22,518 nucleotides of DNA from Flavobacteriales bacterium UBA3364 (GTDB taxonomy: Bacteria > Bacteroidota > Bacteroidia > Flavobacteriales_F > PHOS-HE28). Made by a program: the position numbers and the translations under genes. Shown here piece after piece: positions 1 through 8,000 of the stretch (position 1 is its first letter; every line of letters begins with the position of its first letter). Under the pieces are notes generated by a model. The model was not told the DNA's origin. It saw only the letters and a list, made by a program, of their open reading frames with translations, and did no database searches. The stretch spans positions 1 through 22,518 of the forward strand of contig DEQO01000063.1 of assembly GCA_002360495.1 (NCBI GenBank), in the 5' to 3' direction.

Positions 1-741
1 ACAAGCCAGCGCACCACGGCGATCGATATGGGCGATCACTACCTGTTGAACGGTACCAAGAACTGGATCACCAACGGTGGCACGGCGAGCACCTACCTGG
101 TGATGGCGCAGACCGATGCGGCCAAGGGCCACAAGGGGATCAACTGCCTCATCGTGGAGAAGGGCATGCCCGGCTTCGTGGTCGGTGCAAAGGAGGACAA
201 GCTCGGTATCCGCGGCAGCGACACCCACACCTTGATGTTCCAGGATGTGAAAGTGCCCAAAGCGAACCGCATCGGAGAGGACGGATTCGGCTTCACCTTC
301 GCCATGAAGACCCTCAGCGGTGGTCGGATCGGGATCGCTTCACAAGCACTGGGTATCGCGAGCGGAGCCTACGAACTGGCACTGGCATACAGCAAGGAGC
401 GCAAAGCCTTCGGCAAGACCATCAGTGAGCACCAGGCCATCGCGTTCAAACTGGCGGATATGGCCACGGAGATCGAAGCTGCACGTCTGCTTTGCCTGAA
501 GGCCGCGTGGCTGAAGGACCAGCACTTGAACTATGACCAGGCCAGCGCAATGGCAAAGGTCTTCAGCAGTGAAGTGGCCATGCGCACCACCGTGGAAGCC
601 GTTCAGGTGCATGGCGGTTATGGGTACGTGAAGGAGTACCACGTGGAACGCTTGATGCGCGACGCCAAGATCACGCAGATCTACGAGGGCACCAGCGAGG
701 TGCAACGCATCGTGATCAGCCGTGGCGTGCTGAAAGGCTAA
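1..741 (+). CDS. Acyl-CoA dehydrogenase, C-terminal part (5' end outside window)
   Basis: This gene encodes an FAD-dependent acyl-CoA dehydrogenase, which introduces the alpha-beta double bond into acyl-CoA thioesters in fatty-acid or branched-chain amino-acid breakdown. The frame is open from base 1 and gives 246 residues, so roughly the N-terminal third to 40% is missing. Visible family marks are the middle beta-domain stretch LNGTKNWITNGG, the helical motif ERKAFGKTISEHQAIAFKL, and the C-terminal motif IYEGTSEVQRIVISRG. In short- and medium-chain enzymes the Glu of YEGT (visible residue 229) is the catalytic base, and it is present here. Substrate chain length cannot be told from this fragment. 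An in-frame ATG at 28 is internal and not the start. The TAA stop overlaps the convergent murF stop by 4 bp. Family assignment is very secure; the exact subfamily is not. Confidence 0.95.
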   Translation, partial: TSQRTTAIDMGDHYLLNGTKNWITNGGTASTYLVMAQTDAAKGHKGINCLIVEKGMPGFVVGAKEDKLGIRGSDTHTLMFQDVKVPKANRIGEDGFGFTFAMKTLSGGRIGIASQALGIASGAYELALAYSKERKAFGKTISEHQAIAFKLADMATEIEAARLLCLKAAWLKDQHLNYDQASAMAKVFSSEVAMRTTVEAVQVHGGYGYVKEYHVERLMRDAKITQIYEGTSEVQRIVISRGVLKG

Positions 742-2042
742 AGCGCCTCCACAAGCGTTTCCAGCTTCGTGCCGCGGGAGCCCTTCACCAGGATCAGGTA
801 TCCGGTGAGGGGCTTCTGCCTGAATGCCTCCAGTGCCGCTTTTGCGTCCGGGTAAGTGGTGAAGCCCATGTCCGTGAGTTCCATGAATTCAGGCCCTACG
901 AACACGGTGTCCACACCCAGCCGCTTCACGGTGTCCACAACGCCCGTGTGCTCCGCCCTGCTGTCGGCCCCCAGCTCCTTCATGCCACCGAGGATGGCCA
1001 GCTTGGGCCTGTCGGTTTGCATGGCAGCGAAGTTCTCCAACGCCACCTGCATACTGCTGGGGTTGGCGTTATAAGCGTCAAGCACCAGCTGGTTGCGGCC
1101 TGTGTCGCTGAACTGGCTGCGGTTGTTGGAGGGCTCGTACCCATCGATGGCGTCCACGATGCGTTCTGGTCCCACCTTGAAATGCATGCCGATGCACGCT
1201 GCAGCGAGCACATTGGGAAGGTTGTAGGCTCCGATGAGGCGCGTGTCGACCATCCATGCATCATCGTGGTGATCGAAGCTGCAGCTCAGGAAAGGGTCGT
1301 GACTGAGGGGCTGCAAGTAGCCCGGCACATCCGGGTTGCCCGTGCTGCCGTAAGTCACCCGCCTCAGTCCAGCGCTCTTTTCCATAAGCAACGGATCATC
1401 TGCGTTCACGAACAATACGCCCAGATGCGAGCGGAGGAAGTCGTACAGTTCGGTCTTGGCTTTGACAACCCCCTCATAACTGCCGAAGCCCTCCAGATGC
1501 GCCCGCCCGATGTTGGTGATCAGGCCATGCGTGGGTTCTGCGATCGCAACCAGTTCTGCGATGTCGCCTACATGGTTCGCACCCATCTCGATGATGGCGA
1601 TGCGGTGCTCGGGCTTCAGGCGCAGCAGGGTGAGGGGCACGCCGATATGGTTGTTCAGGTTGCCGGTCGTGGCGAGTGTTGGTCTGTCCGCGGAGAGCAC
1701 GGCATGCACGAGTTCCTTGGTGGTCGTCTTGCCATTGGTCCCGGTGATCCCGATGACCGGAATGCTGAACGTGCGTCGGTGATGGGTGGCCAATTCCTGC
1801 AAGGCCCTCAGAACGTCCGGTACCAGCAGGTAGCGATCGTCCACCGCTACGGCTGGATCGTCGACCACGGCATACTTCGCGCCTTTGTCCAGTGCTTCCC
1901 CGGCGAAGGAGTTGGCATTGAAGTTCGGCCCTTTCAGGGCGAAGAACATGCTGCCCTTCAAGATGGAACGCGTGTCCGTGCTTGTTCCCGTACAGTCCAG
2001 GAACGCACGGTGTAGTTCCGGTATGGTCATCGGTGCGTTCAT
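738..2042 (-). CDS. murF: UDP-N-acetylmuramoyl-tripeptide--D-alanyl-D-alanine ligase MurF
   Basis: MurF is the cytoplasmic ATP-dependent ligase that adds the D-Ala-D-Ala dipeptide to UDP-MurNAc-tripeptide, the last soluble step of peptidoglycan precursor synthesis. The product is 434 residues, normal for the family. It shows an N-terminal MurF domain with STDTRSILKGSMFFALKG, the ATP-binding loop GTNGKTTT (residues 101-108), the MurF-type motif DAYNANPSSM, LGGMKELG, and the C-terminal VKGSRG. The ATG at 2042 is chosen because the open frame further up (to 2078) lies inside a GC-rich hairpin; the ATG at 2030 (MTIPEL) is an equally good alternative. The gene follows gldJ, an arrangement I recall from other Bacteroidota. 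No Shine-Dalgarno sequence is visible. Its stop overlaps that of the convergent acyl-CoA dehydrogenase gene. Confidence 0.95.
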   Translation of the reverse strand: MNAPMTIPELHRAFLDCTGTSTDTRSILKGSMFFALKGPNFNANSFAGEALDKGAKYAVVDDPAVAVDDRYLLVPDVLRALQELATHHRRTFSIPVIGITGTNGKTTTKELVHAVLSADRPTLATTGNLNNHIGVPLTLLRLKPEHRIAIIEMGANHVGDIAELVAIAEPTHGLITNIGRAHLEGFGSYEGVVKAKTELYDFLRSHLGVLFVNADDPLLMEKSAGLRRVTYGSTGNPDVPGYLQPLSHDPFLSCSFDHHDDAWMVDTRLIGAYNLPNVLAAACIGMHFKVGPERIVDAIDGYEPSNNRSQFSDTGRNQLVLDAYNANPSSMQVALENFAAMQTDRPKLAILGGMKELGADSRAEHTGVVDTVKRLGVDTVFVGPEFMELTDMGFTTYPDAKAALEAFRQKPLTGYLILVKGSRGTKLETLVEAL

Positions 2043-2050
2043 CAAAGAAA

Positions 2051-2075
2051 GACCCCCGGCGATCGGCCGGGGGTC
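2051..2075 (-). terminator. GC-rich hairpin between gldJ and murF, terminator-like on the minus strand
   Basis: A perfect 10-bp stem (GACCCCCGGC paired with GCCGGGGGTC) closes a 5-base loop. Read on the minus strand it is followed by TTTCTTT, so it looks like an intrinsic terminator for the transcript ending in gldJ, whose stop is 24 bp upstream. The oddity is that the murF ATG (2042) comes only 8 bases after the stem. It could therefore be a partial terminator that lowers murF expression, or a structure in the murF leader. The T-run is short and interrupted, so full termination is uncertain. Confidence 0.5.
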
Positions 2076-2098
2076 CAAAATAGGCGCGGAACGGGAGA

Positions 2099-3859
2099 TC
2101 AGCGCTTCTCTTCCAGCTTCTTGCTGCGTTTGTCCTCTCCCAAGCCTTTCGGGCTACCCACACGGGTCATGGCGCACCGGAAGCCGATGGTCGCTGTGCT
2201 CTGACGCTCATCCAAGTGGCGACGCGTACCGGGGTTCGCCCAGTAGATGCGGTCCGCCCAGGAAGCGCCTTTGTAGACCCGGCTGCGGTCGTTCACCAAC
2301 GTGGTCTTGCCCCAGTCGTACATCGGGTTGCCCTCGAAGTCCGGCGTTTCGAAGTAGATGCTGCTTTCCACATCACCATCGCGGAAGTCGATGTTGTCGC
2401 TTGCGCGGTAGTTGCGACGGTCGATGTTCTCCTCGACGGTCACGTTGCGCACACGCACATCGCCCGGTTGATCGGCCTGGTAGTCGCTGATGCCGCTGAG
2501 CAGTTTCGGGCAGATCTCCAGGTCCTTGCCCTTGATGTTATCGATCATATCCTGCACCCGCTGCATGGCGGCGTCCTGCTTGCGGGTGTTGTTGAACTCG
2601 ATGGCCTGATCGATCGCGCTCAACAGCTCGTCGATGAGAGCGGCTTCCTCGTCCGTTGCACGACCCTGCATGGTGGTCTGGAATTCGGTGAGGTAGTATT
2701 TGATGCCGTCCACATCGTACACTACGATGTCGTGCTTATCCTGCACAGCCCCGTCGCTGTTCAGCACTTTGGTCTTGAACACATTGCCACGGAAAGGACG
2801 GAAGTCATCCTTGTCCTCTGCGCTCAACGGACGGTAGACGTCCATGACCCACTCGCTCACGTTACCGGCCATGTTGTACAGGCCGTAATCGTTCGGCCAG
2901 TAGCTGAACACGGGTGAGGTCACGTCGGCGTTGTCGTTCAAGCTACCGGCAACACCCATGTAATCACCACGGCCGCGCATGAAGTTGCCACGGAAGTCCC
3001 CGTAGAACGCGCCTCCCTTCTTGCGGCTGTCATAGCGCACCCAGTGCCCGTTCCATGGGTAGATGCGGCGTTCGACAACGCGCTCATCCACGGTGTTGCC
3101 CAGGAGTCCGTAAGCGGCGAACTCCCATTCGGCCTCTGTCGGGAGCCGGTAGCGGGGCAGCAGGATACCATCCTCCATCCGTACGTTGCGCGTGTCGCGG
3201 TTGGGGTTGAAATCCGTCACGCCATCCACCTTTTTACCGCTTTCGTACTGGCCTGCGAGGTAGGAATCCGTCGTGAAGTGGTCCTCGTTGATCTGGTTGG
3301 GGTAGTGCTCGAAAAGACCCTCGCGGATCAGGATCACCTCGTTGACCCGGTCACTGCGCCATGCGCAATAGTCGTTCGCTTGCAGCCAGCTCACGCCCAC
3401 GACGGGGTAGTCACGGTAGGCAGGGTGGCGCAGGTAGTATTCCACATAAGGCTCATTGAAGGCCAGTTTGCTGCGCCACACCAAAGTGTCAGGCAGGGCC
3501 TTCTTGTAGATCTCCGGATAGTCGGCAACGAATACGCGATCGAGCCAGTAGAGGTATTCCAGCCAGTAGAAGTTGGTCACTTCCACTTCATCCATATAGA
3601 AGGAAGAGACCGTGACCGTGCGTGGGATGTGGTCCCACTCATGCCGCAGGTCATCCGTGGTGCGGCCCATGGTGAACTGGCCGCCTTCCACCAGGATCAG
3701 GCCGGGACCGTTCTCCTGGTCGCCGAATTCGGTCTTTTCGAAACCGCCGTTCTTGGAATCATTGTAGTTCCAGCCGGTGGCTCCGCTCTTTTCGAACTGG
3801 CACCCGCTGAAAACGGCGGCGGCTGTCGAAAGAAGGGCGATCTTCCTTACAAGGCTCAT
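2099..3859 (-). CDS. gldJ: Gliding motility / type IX secretion lipoprotein GldJ
   Basis: GldJ is an outer-membrane lipoprotein of the gliding and type IX secretion machinery. In Flavobacterium johnsoniae it is needed for stable levels of other Gld proteins and hence for secretion and motility. The 586-residue product begins with a lipoprotein signal peptide (lipobox FSGC, acylated Cys20). From about residue 55 it carries a formylglycine-generating-enzyme/SUMF1-like fold, starting at LVEGGQFTMG and including EVTNFYWLEYLYW, PVVGVSWLQANDYCAWRS, YRLPTEAEWEFAAYG, YNMAGNVSEWVMDVYR and GASWADRIYW, and ending at IGFRCAM. This domain is structural in GldJ and related GldK, not enzymatic as far as known. 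A long insert (about residues 345-480) interrupts the SUMF1 fold, and a charged tail (DKRSKKLEEKR) ends the protein. The gene lies 26 bp after the PorP/SprF gene and is probably co-transcribed with it. Length and domain order fit GldJ better than GldK. Confidence 0.95.
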   Translation of the reverse strand: MSLVRKIALLSTAAAVFSGCQFEKSGATGWNYNDSKNGGFEKTEFGDQENGPGLILVEGGQFTMGRTTDDLRHEWDHIPRTVTVSSFYMDEVEVTNFYWLEYLYWLDRVFVADYPEIYKKALPDTLVWRSKLAFNEPYVEYYLRHPAYRDYPVVGVSWLQANDYCAWRSDRVNEVILIREGLFEHYPNQINEDHFTTDSYLAGQYESGKKVDGVTDFNPNRDTRNVRMEDGILLPRYRLPTEAEWEFAAYGLLGNTVDERVVERRIYPWNGHWVRYDSRKKGGAFYGDFRGNFMRGRGDYMGVAGSLNDNADVTSPVFSYWPNDYGLYNMAGNVSEWVMDVYRPLSAEDKDDFRPFRGNVFKTKVLNSDGAVQDKHDIVVYDVDGIKYYLTEFQTTMQGRATDEEAALIDELLSAIDQAIEFNNTRKQDAAMQRVQDMIDNIKGKDLEICPKLLSGISDYQADQPGDVRVRNVTVEENIDRRNYRASDNIDFRDGDVESSIYFETPDFEGNPMYDWGKTTLVNDRSRVYKGASWADRIYWANPGTRRHLDERQSTATIGFRCAMTRVGSPKGLGEDKRSKKLEEKR

Positions 3860-3885
3860 GGTCTTGTGGATTTGCAGGTACGGGT

Positions 3886-4863
3886 TCAGAAGGTGGGGCA
3901 GGCAACGACCCGGAACCTTCTTTTCTTGGGTTTGCAGTTGAATTGCATTTGCAGGCTGATCTCGTGGGAGCCTGCGGTAGCGGTCGTCAGTTTCGAAGTG
4001 GTCACATCGTAGCTGTAGCCGAACTTGAATTTTTCCGTGTGGAACCCGATCAGGGCGATGAAGGCATCGCGTGTGCGGTACCAGACACCAGCGGTGATCG
4101 GACCATGGTCCACGTACAAGCCCAGGTTCAACTGACGGAACGCAGCCTGTTGCTGGTATAGTACGTTGGGCGAGATCCGTGTCCTGGCCTCGCCATATTT
4201 ACCCTGCATGCCGACCGGGATCGCCGCACCGGCATGTCCCGTCAATTTCATGGGCAGTTTGCTCGTTCCGACGATCAGGGATTCGTTCGGCTCGGTCAGG
4301 TGATGGGCGGCGAACCCGACGAAGAAGATGTCGCTGTAGCCCAGTACCCCGGCGCTGAAGTCGGCGTTGCCAACGCTGCCGCCACGGGGAACGTCATTGG
4401 TGTTGTAGATGAAGCCACGGCGCGGATCGATCTGGTCCCCGAAAGTGAGTTTGCTCCAGTCCAGCGATTTCTGGAAGTAGGTGGCCTGAAAGCCCACTTT
4501 CACCGAGAACTTGCGCGAAATGGCCTGCTGGTAGCTATAGATACCGCTGACGTTGGTCGTGTTCAAGGTGCCTTTCCCGGCCTGGTCGTGCGTAACCAAC
4601 AACCCAAGACCGCCGCTCAGGCCGTCCACGTGCTGGTCGTAGCTCGCGCTGGTGGTCACGAAAGTCCCTGTCAACGCCGGCCACTGGTTCCGATAGTTCA
4701 GGACCACCCGCGGGCAGCGGGCAGTACCCGCGAACGCCGGGTTCAAGTACAGCGGATTGGCATAGAACTGCGTGAATTGGGGGTCTTGGGCCGTTGCCGC
4801 AAACGCCGCCATCACGCTCAGTGCGAACCCAAGGGCCGCACGCCTAACGGTCCATTCCTTCAT
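3886..4863 (-). CDS. PorP/SprF family type IX secretion outer-membrane protein
   Basis: This 325-residue protein has a cleavable signal peptide (about residues 1-26, ending ATAQ) followed at once by the family signature DPQFTQFYANPLYLNPAFAG. Repeated amphipathic beta-strand segments (for example VSGIYSYQQAISRKFSVKVGFQATYF, split by turns) suit an outer-membrane beta-barrel. In Porphyromonas gingivalis PorP is required for type IX secretion and binds the periplasmic protein PorE. In gliding bacteria SprF helps export the adhesin SprB. Bacteroidota usually carry several paralogues, so I cannot say whether this is the core PorP or a substrate-specific member. Its position directly before gldJ, opposite porU and porV, and not beside a giant adhesin gene, argues for a general role. 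The ATG at 4863 places the signal peptide correctly. Confidence 0.9.
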   Translation of the reverse strand: MKEWTVRRAALGFALSVMAAFAATAQDPQFTQFYANPLYLNPAFAGTARCPRVVLNYRNQWPALTGTFVTTSASYDQHVDGLSGGLGLLVTHDQAGKGTLNTTNVSGIYSYQQAISRKFSVKVGFQATYFQKSLDWSKLTFGDQIDPRRGFIYNTNDVPRGGSVGNADFSAGVLGYSDIFFVGFAAHHLTEPNESLIVGTSKLPMKLTGHAGAAIPVGMQGKYGEARTRISPNVLYQQQAAFRQLNLGLYVDHGPITAGVWYRTRDAFIALIGFHTEKFKFGYSYDVTTSKLTTATAGSHEISLQMQFNCKPKKRRFRVVACPTF

Positions 4864-4896
4864 GCTTCTCGATCATCGAGGCCATCAGGCCAGCGC

Positions 4897-4904
4897 CAAG
4901 TATA
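4897..4904 (-). promoter_or_regulatory. Possible -7 element for the porP/sprF-gldJ unit
   Basis: The minus strand reads TATACTTG, one mismatch from the Bacteroidota -7 consensus TAnnTTTG. It ends 33 bp before the ATG at 4863. No TTTG-like -33 element sits at the expected distance; the inverted repeat at 4929-4970 begins there instead. Low confidence. Confidence 0.3.
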
Positions 4905-4928
4905 CGAACCCCTCCTCGTTACGGTTGC

Positions 4929-4970
4929 CCCCACCTCGACAATAAGAACGAACTCTTGTCGTTGGTGGGG
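4929..4970. repeat. Large imperfect inverted repeat in the divergent porP/sprF-porU gap
   Basis: The left arm (4929-4942) reads CCCCACC-T-CGACAA and the right arm (4956-4970) reads TTGTCG-TT-GGTGGGG. The arms pair over 7 plus 6 bp, with a one-versus-two-base bulge, around a 13-base spacer. Neither side has a T-run, so it does not look like a terminator. It lies between the two putative -7 elements (25 bp from one edge, 29 bp from the other), about where -33 regions or operators would be. A binding site for a dimeric regulator of both T9SS units is the simplest reading, but no known motif was recognised. Confidence 0.5.
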
Positions 4971-4998
4971 TGTTCCGAAATGCAAGGGTCGAAGGTAG

Positions 4999-5006
4999 TA
5001 TTTTCG
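4999..5006 (+). promoter_or_regulatory. Possible -7 element for porU-porV
   Basis: TATTTTCG has one mismatch from TAnnTTTG and lies 34 bp before the porU ATG at 5041. Between it and the start codon there is a direct repeat, CCTGTTGA at 5013-5020 and 5024-5031 (11-bp period). No clear -33 element was seen. Confidence 0.3.
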
Positions 5007-5040
5007 ATCCGTCCTGTTGAAAACCTGTTGATCGGTGTTC

Positions 5041-8000
5041 ATGAAGATCCTACCCACAGCGTCGCTCTCGCTCTGCCTCGGCCTATCATTCTGCTTGCAA
5101 GCCCAAGACCGCTTTCAGCGTACGTTGAAGTGGTCCGATCGCACTGGCGCCCCCTCCACTAGGGCCGTTGGTCCGCCTTCGGAGAAGGGTGCGGTTGCCG
5201 TTCCTTCGGCAGAAAAAGGGGCGAACGGTTCGCCGACGCTGGCCGGGGCCTACCTGGATATGGACAGGGCTGGCCTGCCGATCTGGACCGAAACCGTGCA
5301 ACTGCCCATGGGCACCACGAATTTCATAGCGACGGTCAGGGATGCGAGCTACGGACCCGTCCCGCGTGAACTTCTCACCGACTTCCCGTTCCTCAAGGAT
5401 ATCGGTGCCGAACCCGTGATCGAGCAACGCCTGGCCTGGGCACGGAAACAGCCACAAGCCCAGATATCGATCGAGCCGTTCCGGCGGAACCCGGGTACTG
5501 GCCAGATCGAGCGTTTGCTGGCATTCACATTGGATCTCCAACCCGCGCGGACAGGGGAGCAGGTGCGCCCCAAGAGCTATCCTCCCAACTCCAAACTCTC
5601 CACCGGCGATTGGTACCGGTTCTCGGTGGCTGCGGACGGCGTGCATAAGATCACGTATGCCTTCCTTCAGGAGTTGGGTGTCGATGTGAACGGATTGGAC
5701 CCCGACCGCATCAACATCTATGGGAACCATTTCGGGTTGCTGCCCTTCCAGAACAATGTCGAACGCCCGAGCGACCTGCTCGTGAACGCGATCGAAGTGG
5801 TGGATGGCGGGGATGGCAACTTCGGCCCCAATGACCATCTCTTGTTCTATGCATCGGGAGCACAGCGCTGGGACGCGAACGATTCCCTGGCCGACCTGGG
5901 CCCCGCGGGCACCACCGTGCATTTCCTGCACACGAAGAACGTATACACGGATTCGGCCAGCTACTTCATCGGCTTGGATGTCGAACCGCCTGTTCGTGTA
6001 TCCAGCGCCTCCCTCACGGAGGATCCGGCAACAACGACGGTGACCTCGTTCGACGATCACCAGTACATCGAGCGGGATATCGTCAACCTCCTGAAATCGG
6101 GACGGACCTGGTACGGTGAGATCTTCGACCTGACCACTTCCTACACCTTCGGATTCAACAGTCCGTTCCCTGTTCCCGGGGATAGTGCCACCCTATGCAT
6201 CGCCGGTGCTGCCCGCACCGTGGGCACCGGCGACTACAGTTCGTTCGACGTCACTTCCGGGTCCGCTTTGGACGTGAATTTCACGGTCCAGGGCGTCTCG
6301 AGCAATTACACCGGTGCACTCGGTCGTGCTTTCAAGCGGTGTTACAAATTCGTGCCTACCACTGCCAGTGTTCCGGTCGGCGTGACCTTCAACAAGTTCA
6401 ATCCCGTAACCTCCATCGCCTGGATGGACTACCTGGAATGGAATGCCCGTCGGGAGTTGCGGATGGTGGGCACGCAAATGGCCTTCCGCGACCTCAATTC
6501 CGTGGGCGTGGGGAATGTGGCCGAGTTCGTGTTGGACCAAGCACAATCCGTGGCAAGGATCTGGGAGATCACCGATCCGGCTTCGGCACGTCGGGTCGAT
6601 TTCGTTACGGATGGTGTTTCCAAGCGCTTCCGGTTGCGGACCGACAGCCTTCGGCGGTTCATCGCCTTCCGTGACAACGACTACCCGGAGCCGACACCGA
6701 TCGGACATGTGCCGAGCCAGAACCTGCATGCCACGGCGCTGCCGACCGACCTGGTGATCGTTTGCACCCCGGAACTCCAACCTGCAGCAGCGCGCCTTGC
6801 CGAACAACGTATCAGCGAGGGGCTTTCCGTTGTCATGGTAAGCCCACAGCAGGTGTTCAATGAATTCTCCAGTGGCGCTCGTGATGCCACCGCCATCAAG
6901 CGGTACATGCGGATGTTGTACGATAGGGCAGGGACCGATCCCGCCCTTCTGCCGCGTTATCTGCTGCTGTTCGGCGATGGCTCTTACAACAACATCTCCC
7001 TGGACCCATCGAACCAGAACCAGATCCCTTCGTACCAGACCGCCGACGCGCTGGATCCGTCCAAATCCTATACGAGCGATGACTATTTCGGCTTGCTCGA
7101 CCCATCGGAGGGAGAGGGCACCGGTGATCTAGTGGACCTCGGTATCGGTCGATTCCCCGTTAGTTCGCTGGCCCAGGCGGAAGAAGTGGTGAGCAAGGTG
7201 TTGAACTATGACCGGCTCCAATTGCTCGCATCGGGCAATGCCAACTGTTCCGCAAATGGTGATGGTGGCTTGGCGGATTGGCGCACCCATGTGTTGTTCG
7301 CTTCGGACGATCAGGAGGGGGACGGTTACGAAGGGATCATCCATATGGACCAAAGTGATGCCATGGCCCGCCGCGTGGAGACCGAGCATCCGGCGTTGAA
7401 CGTGGACAAGATCTACCTCGATGCGTACCAACAGGTCAGCACCCCCGGCGGAGAGCGTTACCTTCAAGCGATCAACGAGTTGCGCGATGGTGTGGAGAAG
7501 GGCTTGTTGCTGGTCAACTACATAGGCCATGGAGGGGAGGTGGGATGGGCCCACGAACGTTTCCTGGACAACAGCACCATTCTGGGCTGGACCAACAAGG
7601 ACCGGTTGCCCTTGTTTATGACCGCCACTTGCGAGTTCTCCCGCTGGGACGATCCAGTCCGTACTTCGGCCGGTGAGTTTGTTTTCCTGAACCCGGAGGG
7701 TGGCGGGATCGGATTGATGACCACCACGCGTTTGGCCTATTCCAACCAGAACTTCGAACTGACCCAGAACTTCTACGACCACGTTTTCTCGGAAACGGAC
7801 GAACTGGGTCGTGCCCAGCGGCTCGGTGACACCTTCAGGCAGACGAAACGGGGGATCACAGCAGCACAACCCGGCCAGCGTAACCACCGCAACTTCTGCC
7901 TCCTGGGCGATCCGAGCATGCGACTGGCCATGCCACGGCACTCGATCGAGATAACTTCCGTCACGGATACCTTGGGGAATGCGATCGATACGCTGAAAGC

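Noticed and set aside
948..2015. 355-residue plus-strand frame opposite murF
   Set aside because: Antisense shadow of a secure gene in high-G+C DNA; no coherent domain. The same holds for long frames opposite gldJ (3044-4012), the PorP/SprF gene (4234-4998), porU (5086-6060), pdhA (12915-14117) and pdhC (14859-15815).
2099..3859. Sulfatase-modifying enzyme annotation for the gldJ product
   Set aside because: The SUMF1-like fold is present, but the lipoprotein signal, large insert, length and T9SS context identify GldJ, for which no enzymatic role is known.
4860..5057. 65-residue minus-strand open frame overlapping the PorP/SprF start by ATGA
   Set aside because: It spans the divergent promoter region and the inverted repeat, starts inside porU, and has no recognisable domain or signal; it is most likely a chance frame.
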